Origin: Pseudomonas sp. BN417
Lineage (GTDB): Bacteria > Pseudomonadota > Gammaproteobacteria > Pseudomonadales > Pseudomonadaceae
Direction of reading: 5' to 3'
NCBI RefSeq assembly: GCF_029871205.1
Contig: NZ_SSOJ01000148.1
Location: 1-63,780, forward strand
Length of the DNA stretch: 63,780 bases
Under the pieces are notes generated by a model. That model was given only the letters and a program-made list of their open reading frames with translations. It did no database searches and had not been told where the DNA came from. A program made the position numbers and the translations under genes. This document shows, piece after piece, positions 43,655-52,776 of this stretch (position 1 is its first letter; every line of letters begins with the position of its first letter).

Positions 43655-43727
43655 GATTCCGGCCTCACCGACCCAATGCGAAGCCCCGGGACCGTCCTGT
43701 CTACGCCCCTGCAATTGTCCAAAAAAA

Positions 43728-43749
43728 CTAAACATTAGTGCGGAAATAA
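43728..43749. promoter_or_regulatory. LysR operator, copy 2 (upstream of the ABC transporter)
   Basis: CTAAACATTAGTG-CGGAAATAA, inverted copy of 42600-42621 with 2 mismatches. A TTGACA box starts at 43772, so the site lies just upstream of a probable promoter of the transporter genes. Confidence 0.65.
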
Positions 43750-43854
43750 TTCCATTGATGTAGCGCTGCCTTTGACAATAATGGCCAAAACCTCCATTCC
43801 GGACGTGCCTGCAAGTCCTCGCACGTCCCGCGGCCAACAAGGGGAGTAATCAGC

Positions 43855-44946
43855 GTGCCCAGCAGTCAGGCTATCCAGCTCAGCGCCCAGGGGATCAGAA
43901 AGCAGTACGGACACTTCACCGCCCTGGACGGCATCGACCTGGACATCCGTCAGGGCGAATTCCTCACCCTGCTCGGCCCATCAGGTTCGGGCAAGACCAC
44001 CCTGCTGATGATCCTCGCGGGCTTCCTCGAAGCCACCTCCGGCTCGCTCATGGAAAACGGCATCGATATCAGCCGGCGCCCGGCCGAGAAGCGCAACTTC
44101 GGCATGGTCTTCCAGGGTTATGCGCTGTTCCCGCACATGACAGTGACGGACAACGTGGCCTACCCGCTGCGCATTCGCGGGGTCAAGGCGGAGGAACGGC
44201 AGCGCCGGGTCCGCCACATCCTCGAAGTGGTCGGCCTCGGCGCCCACCTGAACAAGAAGCCGGCGGAGCTCTCCGGCGGCCAGCAGCAACGCGTCGCCAT
44301 CGCCCGCGCACTGGTGTTCGAGCCCGACCTGCTGTTGCTCGACGAACCCCTGTCGGCACTGGACAAGAACCTGCGCGAACAGCTCCAGGCCGAATTGCAA
44401 CGCATCCACCGCCAGGTCGGCACCAGCTTCGTCTTCGTCACCCATGACCAGGGCGAGGCCCTGGCGCTGTCCACCCGCATCGCCATCTTCAACCAGGGTC
44501 GCCTGGCCCAGGTCGACAGCCCGGAAGACATCTATGACCGGCCGAACAGCCGCTTCGTCGCCGAGTTCCTCGGCAAGATGAACCTCTTCCCCCTGGCCGA
44601 CGTTGCCCGCAACGGCGCCCACGCCAGCGGCCGCTGCGGTGACAACCACCTGCATGCCGCCGCGCCCGATGCCCTGAGCGGCGAGCCGCTGCTGCTGGCG
44701 GTGCGCCCCGAACACATGGACCTGCACACGGAAAGGCCCGACCTCAGCGGCCACAACGTGGTGCCCGCCCACCTCGCCGAAAAGGTCTACCAGGGCGCCA
44801 GCACCCACCTGGCGCTCAAGGTCGGCATGGACCTGCCCGCCATCAACCTCGCGGTGCCCGGCAACCACCCGGGCGCCCAGCTGGCCAGCGGCACGCCGGT
44901 CTGGCTGAGCTGGCCGGTGCAGAGGAGCTTCCTCCTCCAGGCCTGA
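43855..44946 (+). CDS. ABC transporter ATPase (PotA-like)
   Basis: 363 residues from the GTG at 43855 (AAGGGGAG 9 bp upstream). Walker A GPSGSGKTTLL, signature LSGGQQQRVAIARAL, Walker B LLLLDEPLSALD, switch VFVTHDQGEAL, and a C-terminal TOBE domain. It powers uptake of the solute captured by the next gene's product. First gene of a four-gene transporter operon. The family suggests polyamine, opine or phosphonate-like cations as substrate. Confidence 0.93.
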   Translation: MPSSQAIQLSAQGIRKQYGHFTALDGIDLDIRQGEFLTLLGPSGSGKTTLLMILAGFLEATSGSLMENGIDISRRPAEKRNFGMVFQGYALFPHMTVTDNVAYPLRIRGVKAEERQRRVRHILEVVGLGAHLNKKPAELSGGQQQRVAIARALVFEPDLLLLDEPLSALDKNLREQLQAELQRIHRQVGTSFVFVTHDQGEALALSTRIAIFNQGRLAQVDSPEDIYDRPNSRFVAEFLGKMNLFPLADVARNGAHASGRCGDNHLHAAAPDALSGEPLLLAVRPEHMDLHTERPDLSGHNVVPAHLAEKVYQGASTHLALKVGMDLPAINLAVPGNHPGAQLASGTPVWLSWPVQRSFLLQA

Positions 44947-45032
44947 TCCACCGCGTTCGCCCACCCGCGTTTCCCTACAACAACAATCGGCAGCGCCCCG
45001 CCCCCGGAGGCCTGCCCAGCGAGGACTTGACC

Positions 45033-46145
45033 ATGAGCCAGGAACATCATCGCGACTGCATCGAAATCCTCATCGAGAAAGCCCGTGGCGGGCAGATCAA
45101 CCGCCGCACCTTCATCCAGGCCATGGGCCTGCTGGCCGCCGTGCCGCTGGCCATGCGCAGCGGCATCAGCTGGGCGGCGGACAAGCCGCTGGTGGTGGTG
45201 AACTGGGGTGGCGACGCCCTCGACGCCTTCCGCCGCGCCTGGACCGACAGCTTCAGTCAGAGCACCGGCATCCAGGTCCGCATCGACGGAGCCGGCCCGA
45301 CCGAAGGCGCCATCCGCTCGCAGCTGGCCAGTGGCAAGCCGAGCTGGGACGTGGTCGACGTGGACAGCTACAGCGCCATGACGCTCGGCCGCGACAAGAT
45401 CCTCCAGCCGCTGGACTACGGCGTCATCCAGCGCGACCAGGTCGCTCCCGGCCTGGCCCATGACCACGGCATCGCCGGCTACCTGTTCAGCTACGTGATG
45501 GCCTGGGACAGCGAGCAATTCGGCGACCAGGGGCCGTCGAACTGGGCGGATTTCTGGAACGTCGAGAAATTCCCCGGCAAGCGCACCCTCTACAAGTGGA
45601 TGAACGGCATGCTGGAAGCCGCGCTGCTGGCCGACGGCGTACCCGCCGACAAGCTCTACCCGCTGGACGTGCCGCGCGCCCTGCGCAAGATCGACGAGCT
45701 CAAGCCCCACGTCCTGTCGTTCTGGAGCTCCGGCGCGGAAAGCCAGCAGTTGATGATCGAAGGCGAAGTATCGATGGGCGCCATCTGGAGCACCCGCGCC
45801 AAGCTGCTCGCCGAAGACAGCGAAGGCCGCATCCGCTGGGGCTATGACAACGCCTTCCTGAACGCCAGCAGCTGGGCAGTGCTCAGTGACAACCCCGCCG
45901 GCCGCCAGGAGGCCATGCGCTTCATCCAGCACGCGCTGCAGCCCGAAGGCCAGCTCAAGCTGTTCGAACTGCTCGGCAACGGCCCTTCCAACAGCTCGAC
46001 CCAGAAGCTGATGACGGCCGAGCAGCGCGAGGCAGACTGCGCCTCCGAGGAGAACTTCAAGAAGCAGATCTTCCTCGACACCCAGTGGTACGCCGACCAC
46101 TACGCCAGCACCCTGGAACAGTACCTGACCCACCTTTCCAAGTGA
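45033..46145 (+). CDS. ABC transporter periplasmic substrate-binding protein (PotD-like)
   Basis: 370 residues from the ATG at 45033 (GAGG 8 bp upstream); a TTG at 45027 is also in frame. A Tat signal is present (INRRTFIQAMGLLAAVPLAM, residues about 22-42). The mature protein is a type II binding protein (VVVNWGGDALDAFRRAWTDS at its start). The polyamine-binding group has this form. It lies between the ATPase and permease genes. Confidence 0.9.
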   Translation: MSQEHHRDCIEILIEKARGGQINRRTFIQAMGLLAAVPLAMRSGISWAADKPLVVVNWGGDALDAFRRAWTDSFSQSTGIQVRIDGAGPTEGAIRSQLASGKPSWDVVDVDSYSAMTLGRDKILQPLDYGVIQRDQVAPGLAHDHGIAGYLFSYVMAWDSEQFGDQGPSNWADFWNVEKFPGKRTLYKWMNGMLEAALLADGVPADKLYPLDVPRALRKIDELKPHVLSFWSSGAESQQLMIEGEVSMGAIWSTRAKLLAEDSEGRIRWGYDNAFLNASSWAVLSDNPAGRQEAMRFIQHALQPEGQLKLFELLGNGPSNSSTQKLMTAEQREADCASEENFKKQIFLDTQWYADHYASTLEQYLTHLSK

Positions 46146-46155
46146 GCCGACGCGC

Positions 46156-46992
46156 ATGAGCACAACCCACTCCGCCAACTTCGAGCGCAGCCTGCTGCTG
46201 ATTCCCCTGCCCTTGCTGCTGGTGGTCTTCTACCTGCTGCCGTTCCTCGGCGTGGTGGGTTGGAGCTTCACCCTGCCGGAGCCCGGCATCGAGCAGTACC
46301 AGCGCATCGCCACCGACCCAGCCATCCACGACATGCTCTGGCGCACCCTGCGCCTGTGCCTGACGGTCAGCAGCCTGGCGCTGGTCATCGGCTACCTGCT
46401 GGCCTACTGCTGGGTATTCAGCCCGCCCTTCTGGCAGCGCATGGTGGAGATCTGCATCTTCATCCCGTTCTGGATCTCGGTACTGGTGCGGGCCTTCGGC
46501 TGGCTGATCGCCCTGCGCAGCAACGGCGTGCTGAACGGCGGCCTGATGGGCCTGGGGCTGATCGATTCGCCGCTGCAGCTGACCCGCAACGAAACCGGCG
46601 TGGTCATCGGCATGCTCCACTTCATGGTGCCCTACGCCCTGTTCCCGCTGCTCTCCAGCATGCGCCAGCTCGACCAGCGCGTGCTGCTGGCGTCCCGTGG
46701 GCTGGGCGCCGGCGCATTCCGCACCTTCTGGCAGGTGCTGCTGCCGCAGACCGTACCGGGCCTGCTGGGCGCCTTCATCATGGTTTTCGTGTTCTGCCTG
46801 GGCTTCTTCATCACCCCGGTGCTGCTGGGCGGCGGGCAGACGGTGATGATCGCTGAATACGTCTTCCTGCAGATGTTCCAGACCAGCAACTGGGGCTTGG
46901 GCGCCGCGCTCAGCGTGGTCCTGCTGGCCCTGGTCAGCGCGCTGATCTGGCTGCTCCTGCGCATAACCCGTGTCAACCGCCTGGTGGGCTGA
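46156..46992 (+). CDS. ABC transporter permease (PotB-like)
   Basis: 278 residues, six membrane helices expected (LLLIPLPLLLVVFYLLPFLG at the start). The EAA-type loop that docks with the ATPase is LASRGLGAGAFRTFWQVLLP near residue 180. It starts 10 bp after the binding-protein gene. Confidence 0.92.
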   Translation: MSTTHSANFERSLLLIPLPLLLVVFYLLPFLGVVGWSFTLPEPGIEQYQRIATDPAIHDMLWRTLRLCLTVSSLALVIGYLLAYCWVFSPPFWQRMVEICIFIPFWISVLVRAFGWLIALRSNGVLNGGLMGLGLIDSPLQLTRNETGVVIGMLHFMVPYALFPLLSSMRQLDQRVLLASRGLGAGAFRTFWQVLLPQTVPGLLGAFIMVFVFCLGFFITPVLLGGGQTVMIAEYVFLQMFQTSNWGLGAALSVVLLALVSALIWLLLRITRVNRLVG

Positions 46993-46998
46993 TCGATC

Positions 46999-47841
46999 AT
47001 GAATACACACCGCACTGGCCTTTCCACCCGACTGCTGGCCACGGTCGCGATGGCCTTCATGCTGTTTCCGCTGCTGACGGTCATCCCGGTGTCCTTCACC
47101 AGCAAGCGCTACCTGTCGATGCCCAACGGCAATTGGTCGCTGCGCCACTATGAAGCCTTGCTGGGCAACCCGGACTGGATGGCGAGCATCCTCCAGAGCC
47201 TGACCATCGCCTTCGCCACAAGCCTGATTGCCACCACCCTGGCGGTGAGCTTCAGCCTCGGCATCTGGTACCTGCGCTCGCGCCTGGCCACCCTGCTGAT
47301 CGGCCTGGTGCTGCTGCCCATGGCCATCCCGCCGGTGATCTCGGCCCTGGTCCTCTACTTCATGGAGACCAACCTCGGCCGCGTGCTGCCCGGCTTCGGC
47401 TACGACACCATTCCCGGCGTGGTCATCGCCCACGTGGTGATGGTGGTGCCCTACGGCGTGGTGACCATGCTCGTGGCGCTCAGCCAGATCGACCGCCGTA
47501 TCGAACTGGCCTCGCGCAACCTGGGTGCCAGCCTGATGCAGACCACCTTCCTCGTGGTGATGCCGAACCTCAAGCTGGGCATCGCCTCCACCGCCCTGCT
47601 CAGCTTCGCCCTGTCCTGGGAGGAAGTGGCGGTGACCCTGTTCATCACCAGCGTCGACGTCAACACCCTGCCCCGCCGCATCTGGGGCGGCCTGCGGGAC
47701 AACGTCGACCCCAGCGTGGCGGCCATTTCGGTCCTGCTGATTGGCGTAACCCTGCTGGTACTCTGCACGCGGCTGCTGTTCCAGTACCTGGCGGCGCGCA
47801 AGGCCAGGCAAACGGGAGAAACGGCGGCAGCGCCGGCCTGA
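46999..47841 (+). CDS. ABC transporter permease (PotC-like)
   Basis: 280 residues, six membrane helices expected. The EAA loop is LASRNLGASLMQTTFLVVMP near residue 172. Last gene of the operon, 6 bp after the first permease, and followed immediately by a strong terminator. Confidence 0.92.
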   Translation: MNTHRTGLSTRLLATVAMAFMLFPLLTVIPVSFTSKRYLSMPNGNWSLRHYEALLGNPDWMASILQSLTIAFATSLIATTLAVSFSLGIWYLRSRLATLLIGLVLLPMAIPPVISALVLYFMETNLGRVLPGFGYDTIPGVVIAHVVMVVPYGVVTMLVALSQIDRRIELASRNLGASLMQTTFLVVMPNLKLGIASTALLSFALSWEEVAVTLFITSVDVNTLPRRIWGGLRDNVDPSVAAISVLLIGVTLLVLCTRLLFQYLAARKARQTGETAAAPA

Positions 47842-47845
47842 TGTG

Positions 47846-47875
47846 AAAAAGCCCGGATGAGAATCCGGGCTTTTT
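47846..47875 (+). terminator. Terminator of the ABC transporter operon
   Basis: A perfect stem AAAAAGCCCGGAT-gaga-ATCCGGGCTTTTT, 13 bp, with a T-run, 4 bp after the last stop codon. A classical intrinsic terminator that can work in both directions. Confidence 0.95.
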
Positions 47876-47908
47876 GTTTGCGCTGAAGCAACGCTTGCAA
47901 GGAACCTT

Positions 47909-48004
47909 GTGGGGGCGATTTCAATCGCTAAGCGGACCGCAGGTTCGCCCTGCCACTTCGATTGGGGCAGCTGCGCCGCCCTTAGCGAATGAATTCGCCC
48001 CCAC
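47909..48004. repeat. REP unit, copy 4
   Basis: GTGGGGGCGATTTCAATCGC to GCGAATGAATTCGCCCCCAC, between the transporter terminator and the aldolase gene. Confidence 0.9.
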
Positions 48005-48031
48005 AGGAAAACAGCCCTGGGCGGCCCCGGA

Positions 48032-48766
48032 TCAGTCCCGGAACGACGGATCGATCCGATCCAGCCGGCGCAGTTCGGCCTGCCACACCAGGTCCACGCT
48101 CTCCAGGTGGTAGCGGTCGTTGTTCAACTGCCGCGCGGTGAACTCGCAGGCCTCGTGGTCCGGGACGATCAGCGGCCGGCCGGCCTTCATGGCCTCCAGC
48201 TGAATCTCGCATGCCTGGTTCAGGTAGTACATCAGGAAGTAGGCCTCGGCCACGCTGCGGCCGACGGTGAGCAGGCCGTGGTTGCGCAGGATCATGGCCT
48301 TGCTCTCACCCAGGGCGGCGACGATACGCCCGCGCACTTCGAGGTCCAGGGGCACGCCTTCGTAGTCGTAGTAGGCGAGGCGGTTGTAGAAGGTCATGTT
48401 GGTCTGGTTCAGTGGCAGCAAGCCCTCCTCCAGCGCCGCCACGGCCATGCCGGCCAGGGTGTGGGTGTGCATCACGCAGACGGCGTCGTGGCGGTGCATA
48501 TGGATGGCGCTGTGGATGGTGAAACCGGCGGGGTTCACCTCGGGAGCGCCAGGCTCGAGCTTGTTCCCCTCGACGTCGATGGGGACGAGGTTGGAGGCCG
48601 TGACCTCTTCCGGACGCAGGCCGTACTGGTTGATCAGGAACGCCGGCTTCGCGCCGGGCAGGCGCACCGAGATATGGGTGAAAACCTGGTCGCTCCAGCC
48701 ATTCAGGTCGAGCAATCGGTAAGCGGCGGCCAGGTCGGTGCGCAGTTGTTGTTCGGTCGTGTTCAT
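48032..48766 (-). CDS. Class II aldolase/adducin family protein
   Basis: 244 residues from the ATG at 48766 (GGGAG 5 bp upstream). The zinc-binding histidines lie in HMHRHDAVCVMHTHT (residues about 94-108), with ILRNHGLLTVG near 165. Family members cleave phosphorylated sugars or are decarboxylases or epimerases. The fuculose-type phosphate loop is not obvious, so the substrate is uncertain. Divergent from the LysR gene at 48877, which probably regulates it. Confidence 0.88.
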   Translation of the reverse strand: MNTTEQQLRTDLAAAYRLLDLNGWSDQVFTHISVRLPGAKPAFLINQYGLRPEEVTASNLVPIDVEGNKLEPGAPEVNPAGFTIHSAIHMHRHDAVCVMHTHTLAGMAVAALEEGLLPLNQTNMTFYNRLAYYDYEGVPLDLEVRGRIVAALGESKAMILRNHGLLTVGRSVAEAYFLMYYLNQACEIQLEAMKAGRPLIVPDHEACEFTARQLNNDRYHLESVDLVWQAELRRLDRIDPSFRD

Positions 48767-48830
48767 CGGGTCTCCCGCAGGCATTGATGGATCAGCGCCG
48801 CAGACTAGGGCCGCTTGTTGACCGGGAGAT

Positions 48831-48846
48831 ATCGATTTATCTTGCC
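48831..48846. promoter_or_regulatory. Possible LysR half-site between the aldolase and LysR genes
   Basis: ATCGATTTATCTTGCC matches ATCGATTTATTTCGCC at 42594-42609 (14 of 16), at a similar distance from a divergent GcvA-type LysR gene. Confidence 0.4.
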
Positions 48847-48876
48847 GACACTCATTCCAAATCGTAATGAACTGCC

Positions 48877-49770
48877 ATGCGCCGACAGCTGCCCAGCCTG
48901 ATTTCCCTGACCTGCTTCGCCGCCTTCGCCCGGCATATGAGCGTCACCCGCGCGGCGGAAGAACTCAGCCTGACCCAGGGCGCCGTGAGCCGGCAGATCA
49001 AGAACCTGGAGGACATGCTTGGCCGGCCCCTGGTGGAGAAGGTCCGCCAGCGCCTGTTGCTGACCGAGGACGGCCAGCGCTACGTGGAAGAAATCGCCCC
49101 CCTGCTCGACCAGCTGGAAGCCGCCACCCGACGGGTGAGCGCCAGGCAATCCGGGCGCCTGCGGGTCGGCGCCGAGCCCTCCCTCACCACCCGCTGGCTG
49201 CTGCCGAAGCTCAAGGCCTATGGACAGCTGCACCCGGAGATCGAGCTGCAGGTCATGAACGACCTGCAGCGGCTCTATGAACAATTGGAAGGCTTCGACC
49301 TGGCCATTCTCTTCGGCGACGGCCACTGGCGGGGGTTCGAAGCCCAACGGTTGATGGATGGCGAGATGGTCGCTGTCTGCACCCCGGACCTGCTCCAGCG
49401 CCACGGCCCGGTGGCCGAGCGACGCGACATCCTCCGCTATCCCCTGCTCCACCACAGCGCCCTCGCCGCCCAGGGCAAGTCCTCCACCCAGCTCTGGCTG
49501 CTGAGCGCCGGGCTGTCGCCACGGGAAATCGACGCCCTGCCCGGCCAGCGCCTGGAGCACTTCCAGTTCGTGCTCGACGCCGCCCTGCACGGGCTGGGCA
49601 TCACGGTGCTGCCGCGCTACTTCGTCGCGCCGGAAGTGGAAGACGGCCGGCTGGTGATCGCCAGTCGGGAACCGCTGGTGTGCGGGGATTACTACCTGGT
49701 GTGGCCCGAAGGTTGTCGCGACGCCAGGGTCAGGATGTTTGCGGAGTGGCTACTGGCTGCTCAGCATTAG
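48877..49770 (+). CDS. LysR family regulator (GcvA-like)
   Basis: 297 residues. Winged helix (LPSLISLTCFAAFARHMSVT, LSLTQGAVSRQIKNLEDMLG) and a LysR effector domain with a GAEPSLTTRWLLPKL start. Divergent from the class II aldolase gene with 110 bp between them. Only a weak ribosome site at 48877. Confidence 0.92.
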   Translation: MRRQLPSLISLTCFAAFARHMSVTRAAEELSLTQGAVSRQIKNLEDMLGRPLVEKVRQRLLLTEDGQRYVEEIAPLLDQLEAATRRVSARQSGRLRVGAEPSLTTRWLLPKLKAYGQLHPEIELQVMNDLQRLYEQLEGFDLAILFGDGHWRGFEAQRLMDGEMVAVCTPDLLQRHGPVAERRDILRYPLLHHSALAAQGKSSTQLWLLSAGLSPREIDALPGQRLEHFQFVLDAALHGLGITVLPRYFVAPEVEDGRLVIASREPLVCGDYYLVWPEGCRDARVRMFAEWLLAAQH

Positions 49771-49779
49771 CGCTCTTTC

Positions 49780-49875
49780 GTGGGGGCGAATTCATTCGCT
49801 AAGGGCAGCGCAGCTGCCCCCTGCAAGTCTTTGGGGCGAACCTGCGGTCCGCTTAGCGATTAAAATCGCCCCCAC
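49780..49875. repeat. REP unit, copy 5
   Basis: GTGGGGGCGAATTCATTCGC to TTAAAATCGCCCCCAC; here the middle part is in reverse order relative to copies 4 and 6. Confidence 0.9.
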
Positions 49876-49898
49876 AGGAAAAGCGGTCCGGCACGGAG

Positions 49899-50924
49899 TC
49901 AACGCCGCAGCGCCGTCGACTCCCGCGCCACCAGTTCGCTGCCCACATCCACCAGCGCATCCCAGGCCTGCTCGCCGCGGATGCGCTGGCAGAGCAATTC
50001 CACCGTGGAATTGGCAACACGCTCGGCGGGAATGCGCACGGTGGTCAGCGTCGGCATCGCCACCCGGGCTATGGGCAAGTCGCCGAAGCCGCAGATGCCC
50101 AGTTCGTCCGGCACCCGGATACCCAGACGCTGGCAGGTGAAGAGCGCGCCAATGGCCGGCATATCGTTGGTGAAGAAGGCGCTGTCGCAGTCGATCTCGC
50201 CGCGGGCGATGCGCTGGATGACGTCCACGCCGTCATCGATATGGGGCACAGGAGAGGTGTTCAGGCGCAGCGGTTCGACACCCAGCCCCTCGCTCACCGC
50301 CTGGCGGAAGCCAGAGAAACGCAGGTTCTCGCGATCGTCGTCATAGCCGAAGAAGGCCGGCCGGCGATAACCGCACTCCACCAGATGGCGTCCGGCGGCA
50401 GCACCCGCGGCCCAGTTGGAGAAACCCACCACCTGCCCCACGGGCTGGCGCGGCACCTCGCCTTCGGGCAGGTCCCATAGCTCGATCAGCGGGATATCGG
50501 TGGCTTGCAGCAGTTCCAGGGTTTCCGGCGCGTGGTAGCCATAGGCGAGGATCAGGCCGTCCAGCTGGCGGCCGAGGAAGGCCCGCAGCAACTTGGTTTC
50601 TTCTTCCTGGGAGAAGCGGGTTTCCCCGATCAACAGGTGATAACCGGCCCTGGCCAGGCCTTGCTGCAGGGTCTCGATGGTGGTGGCGAGAATGGGGTTG
50701 GTGATTGTGGTGATCAGCGCGCCAATGATGCCGCTGCGCCGGGTCACCAGCTGGCTGGCAGCCAGGTTGGGCACATAGCCCAACTCGCGCACCGCCTGCT
50801 CGACCTTCTGCCGGGTCTGCTCCGTGACCATGTCCGGCTTGGACAGGACCCGCGACACCGTCATGCCGGAGACCCCGGCCAGCCGGGCGACATCCTGCAG
50901 TGTGGGTTTGCTCTTGGTCGACAT
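49899..50924 (-). CDS. LacI family repressor (GntR-like)
   Basis: 341 residues. An N-terminal helix-turn-helix TLQDVARLAGVSGMTVSRVL and a hinge (ASQLVTRRSG), then a periplasmic-binding-protein-like effector domain. GntR-like gluconate repressors of pseudomonads have this form. A perfect palindrome TGTTAGCGCTAACA sits upstream of the decarboxylase gene at 51112-52722, and it is likely its operator. The effector is unknown. Confidence 0.9.
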   Translation of the reverse strand: MSTKSKPTLQDVARLAGVSGMTVSRVLSKPDMVTEQTRQKVEQAVRELGYVPNLAASQLVTRRSGIIGALITTITNPILATTIETLQQGLARAGYHLLIGETRFSQEEETKLLRAFLGRQLDGLILAYGYHAPETLELLQATDIPLIELWDLPEGEVPRQPVGQVVGFSNWAAGAAAGRHLVECGYRRPAFFGYDDDRENLRFSGFRQAVSEGLGVEPLRLNTSPVPHIDDGVDVIQRIARGEIDCDSAFFTNDMPAIGALFTCQRLGIRVPDELGICGFGDLPIARVAMPTLTTVRIPAERVANSTVELLCQRIRGEQAWDALVDVGSELVARESTALRR

Positions 50925-50991
50925 CCTGGCCTCTGGCGCCTATCGGGGAGGCGCATTATCCCTGAACAGCCGCGCTCAGGTGCAAATCCCT

Positions 50992-51087
50992 GTGGGGGCG
51001 ATTTCAATCGCTGAGCGGACCGCAGGTTCGCCCTGCTGCCTCGACTGGGGCAGCTACGCTGCCCTTGGCGAATGAATTCGCCCCCAC
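50992..51087. repeat. REP unit, copy 6
   Basis: GTGGGGGCGATTTCAATCGC to GGCGAATGAATTCGCCCCCAC, between the lacI-family gene and the decarboxylase gene. Confidence 0.9.
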
Positions 51088-51111
51088 AGAAAAGCGAAGG
51101 CCACGCCTGGG

Positions 51112-52722
51112 TCAGGCGAGGAACTCCGCATGCTCCCACACCTCGATCACGGTCGGGCGATCGGCCTTGGCGGCGGTCTGCAGCAGCTCGGCCAGGTGGT
51201 CCAGGCTCTCGGCCTTCTCGGCATTGCAGCCGAACGCCTTGGCCAGGCCCTGGAAGTCCGGGGTGTAGATATCGACGCCGATGGTGGGGATGTCGCGGTT
51301 CTTCATGTAACGCTTGATCTCGCCGTAGCCGCTGTTGTTCCACAGCAGCACGATGATCGGCGCGCCGGCTTCCACGGCCGAGGCCAGCTCCGGCAGGGTG
51401 AACTGGATGCCGCCGTCGCCGATCAGCGCGATCACCGGGCGCTGCGGCGCGGCCAGCTTGGCGCCGATGGCCGCCGGCAGGCCGTAGCCGAGGGTGCCGT
51501 AGCCGGTGGCGGAGTTGAACCAGCTGCGCGGACGGGTGGCCTCGAACAGGTGGTTGCCGGAATACACCGGCTGGGTGGAGTCGCCGGCGACGATCAGGTC
51601 CGGCAGGGTCCGCTGCAGGGTTTCCAGCACCTTGCGCTGGCCATTCCAGGCTTCCGGCCACTGGGCGTCCAGTTGCTCGCGAACCGCCGCGGCGCGCTGC
51701 GAACCGGCGCTTTCGGCGCTGAACGCCGCGCCCTGTCCCAGGGCCGCCACCAGCGCTTTCATCGCCAGGCCGGCGTCGCTGAGAATGGCCACGTCGGCCG
51801 GGTAGTTGCGGTTCAACTGCTCGGCGTCGATATCGATGCGGATCAGCGTGCTTTCGATGCGGAAGTTGCCATCGAACACCACGTCATAGTCGGTCTCGCC
51901 CAGTTCGGTACCGATGGCCAGGATCACATCGGACTCCAGCACCATCTGCCGTACCGGCACCCAGGCCTGGTTGCAGCCCAGGGCCAGCGGGTGGTCCTTG
52001 GGCAGCACGCCCTTGGCATTGATGGTGTAGGCGGTGGGCGCATCCAGGGCCTCCACCAGGCGCAGGGCATCGGCGCCGGCGTCGGCGCAGCCACCGCCCA
52101 GCAGCACCAGCGGGCGCTTGGCGTTCTTCAGCAGTTCGGCGGCGGAGGCGATGGCCTCGGCGGCCGGACCCGGGCGACTCGGCAGCGCGCCCAGCTTGCG
52201 GCGCACATGGTCGGCGGGCGCGGTGATCACGTCGATCGGGATCTCGATATGCACCGGGCGCGGACGGGCGCCGTTGAACACGGCGAAGGCGCGGGTCAGC
52301 ACTTCCGGCAGCTCGTCCGGGCGCATCAGGGTGTGGCTGAAGGCGGCGACGCCGGACACCAGGTTGCGCTGGGACGGCAGCTCGTGCAGGCGGCCGCCGC
52401 CCATCCCCAGCTGTTCGGTGTTGTTGACGCTGGAGATCACCAGCATGGGGATGGAGTCGGCGTAGGCCTGGCCCATGGCGGTGGTGATGTTGGTCATGCC
52501 CGGGCCGGTGATGATGAAGCACACGCCCGGCTTGCCGGAGACGCGGGCATAGCCGTCGGCCATGAAGCCGGCGCCCTGCTCGTGGCGCGGGGTGATGTGG
52601 CGGATGCGAGTATTCGGCAGGCCGCGATACAGCTCCACCGTGTGCACGCCGGGGATACCGAAGACGGTATCCACGCCAAAGCCTTCCAGCAGCTCAACCA
52701 GCAGTTCTCCGCAGGTCAACAT
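51112..52722 (-). CDS. Thiamine-diphosphate decarboxylase, acetolactate synthase-like (AruI-like)
   Basis: 536 residues from the ATG at 52722 (GGAGG 7 bp upstream; a GTG at 52728 is too close to it). VDTVFGIPGVHTVELYRGL and TRHEQ-type Glu (PRHEQGAGFMADGYARVSG) at the N-terminus, and the thiamine-diphosphate motif GDGGIQFTLPEL to WNNSGYG near residue 430. It resembles P. aeruginosa AruI (2-ketoarginine decarboxylase) and other acetolactate synthase paralogues; no regulatory subunit gene is near, so it is not the biosynthetic enzyme. The substrate is open. Likely controlled by the adjacent LacI protein. Confidence 0.85.
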   Translation of the reverse strand: MLTCGELLVELLEGFGVDTVFGIPGVHTVELYRGLPNTRIRHITPRHEQGAGFMADGYARVSGKPGVCFIITGPGMTNITTAMGQAYADSIPMLVISSVNNTEQLGMGGGRLHELPSQRNLVSGVAAFSHTLMRPDELPEVLTRAFAVFNGARPRPVHIEIPIDVITAPADHVRRKLGALPSRPGPAAEAIASAAELLKNAKRPLVLLGGGCADAGADALRLVEALDAPTAYTINAKGVLPKDHPLALGCNQAWVPVRQMVLESDVILAIGTELGETDYDVVFDGNFRIESTLIRIDIDAEQLNRNYPADVAILSDAGLAMKALVAALGQGAAFSAESAGSQRAAAVREQLDAQWPEAWNGQRKVLETLQRTLPDLIVAGDSTQPVYSGNHLFEATRPRSWFNSATGYGTLGYGLPAAIGAKLAAPQRPVIALIGDGGIQFTLPELASAVEAGAPIIVLLWNNSGYGEIKRYMKNRDIPTIGVDIYTPDFQGLAKAFGCNAEKAESLDHLAELLQTAAKADRPTVIEVWEHAEFLA

Positions 52723-52776
52723 GGGCACTCCTCCAAAGGATGTCGATCAGGAATGGTCGTTACTCTAACATCACTT

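Noticed and set aside
46057-47811. 584-codon minus-strand frame over the permease genes
   Set aside because: Antisense shadow rich in His, Gln and Asp; spans two real genes.
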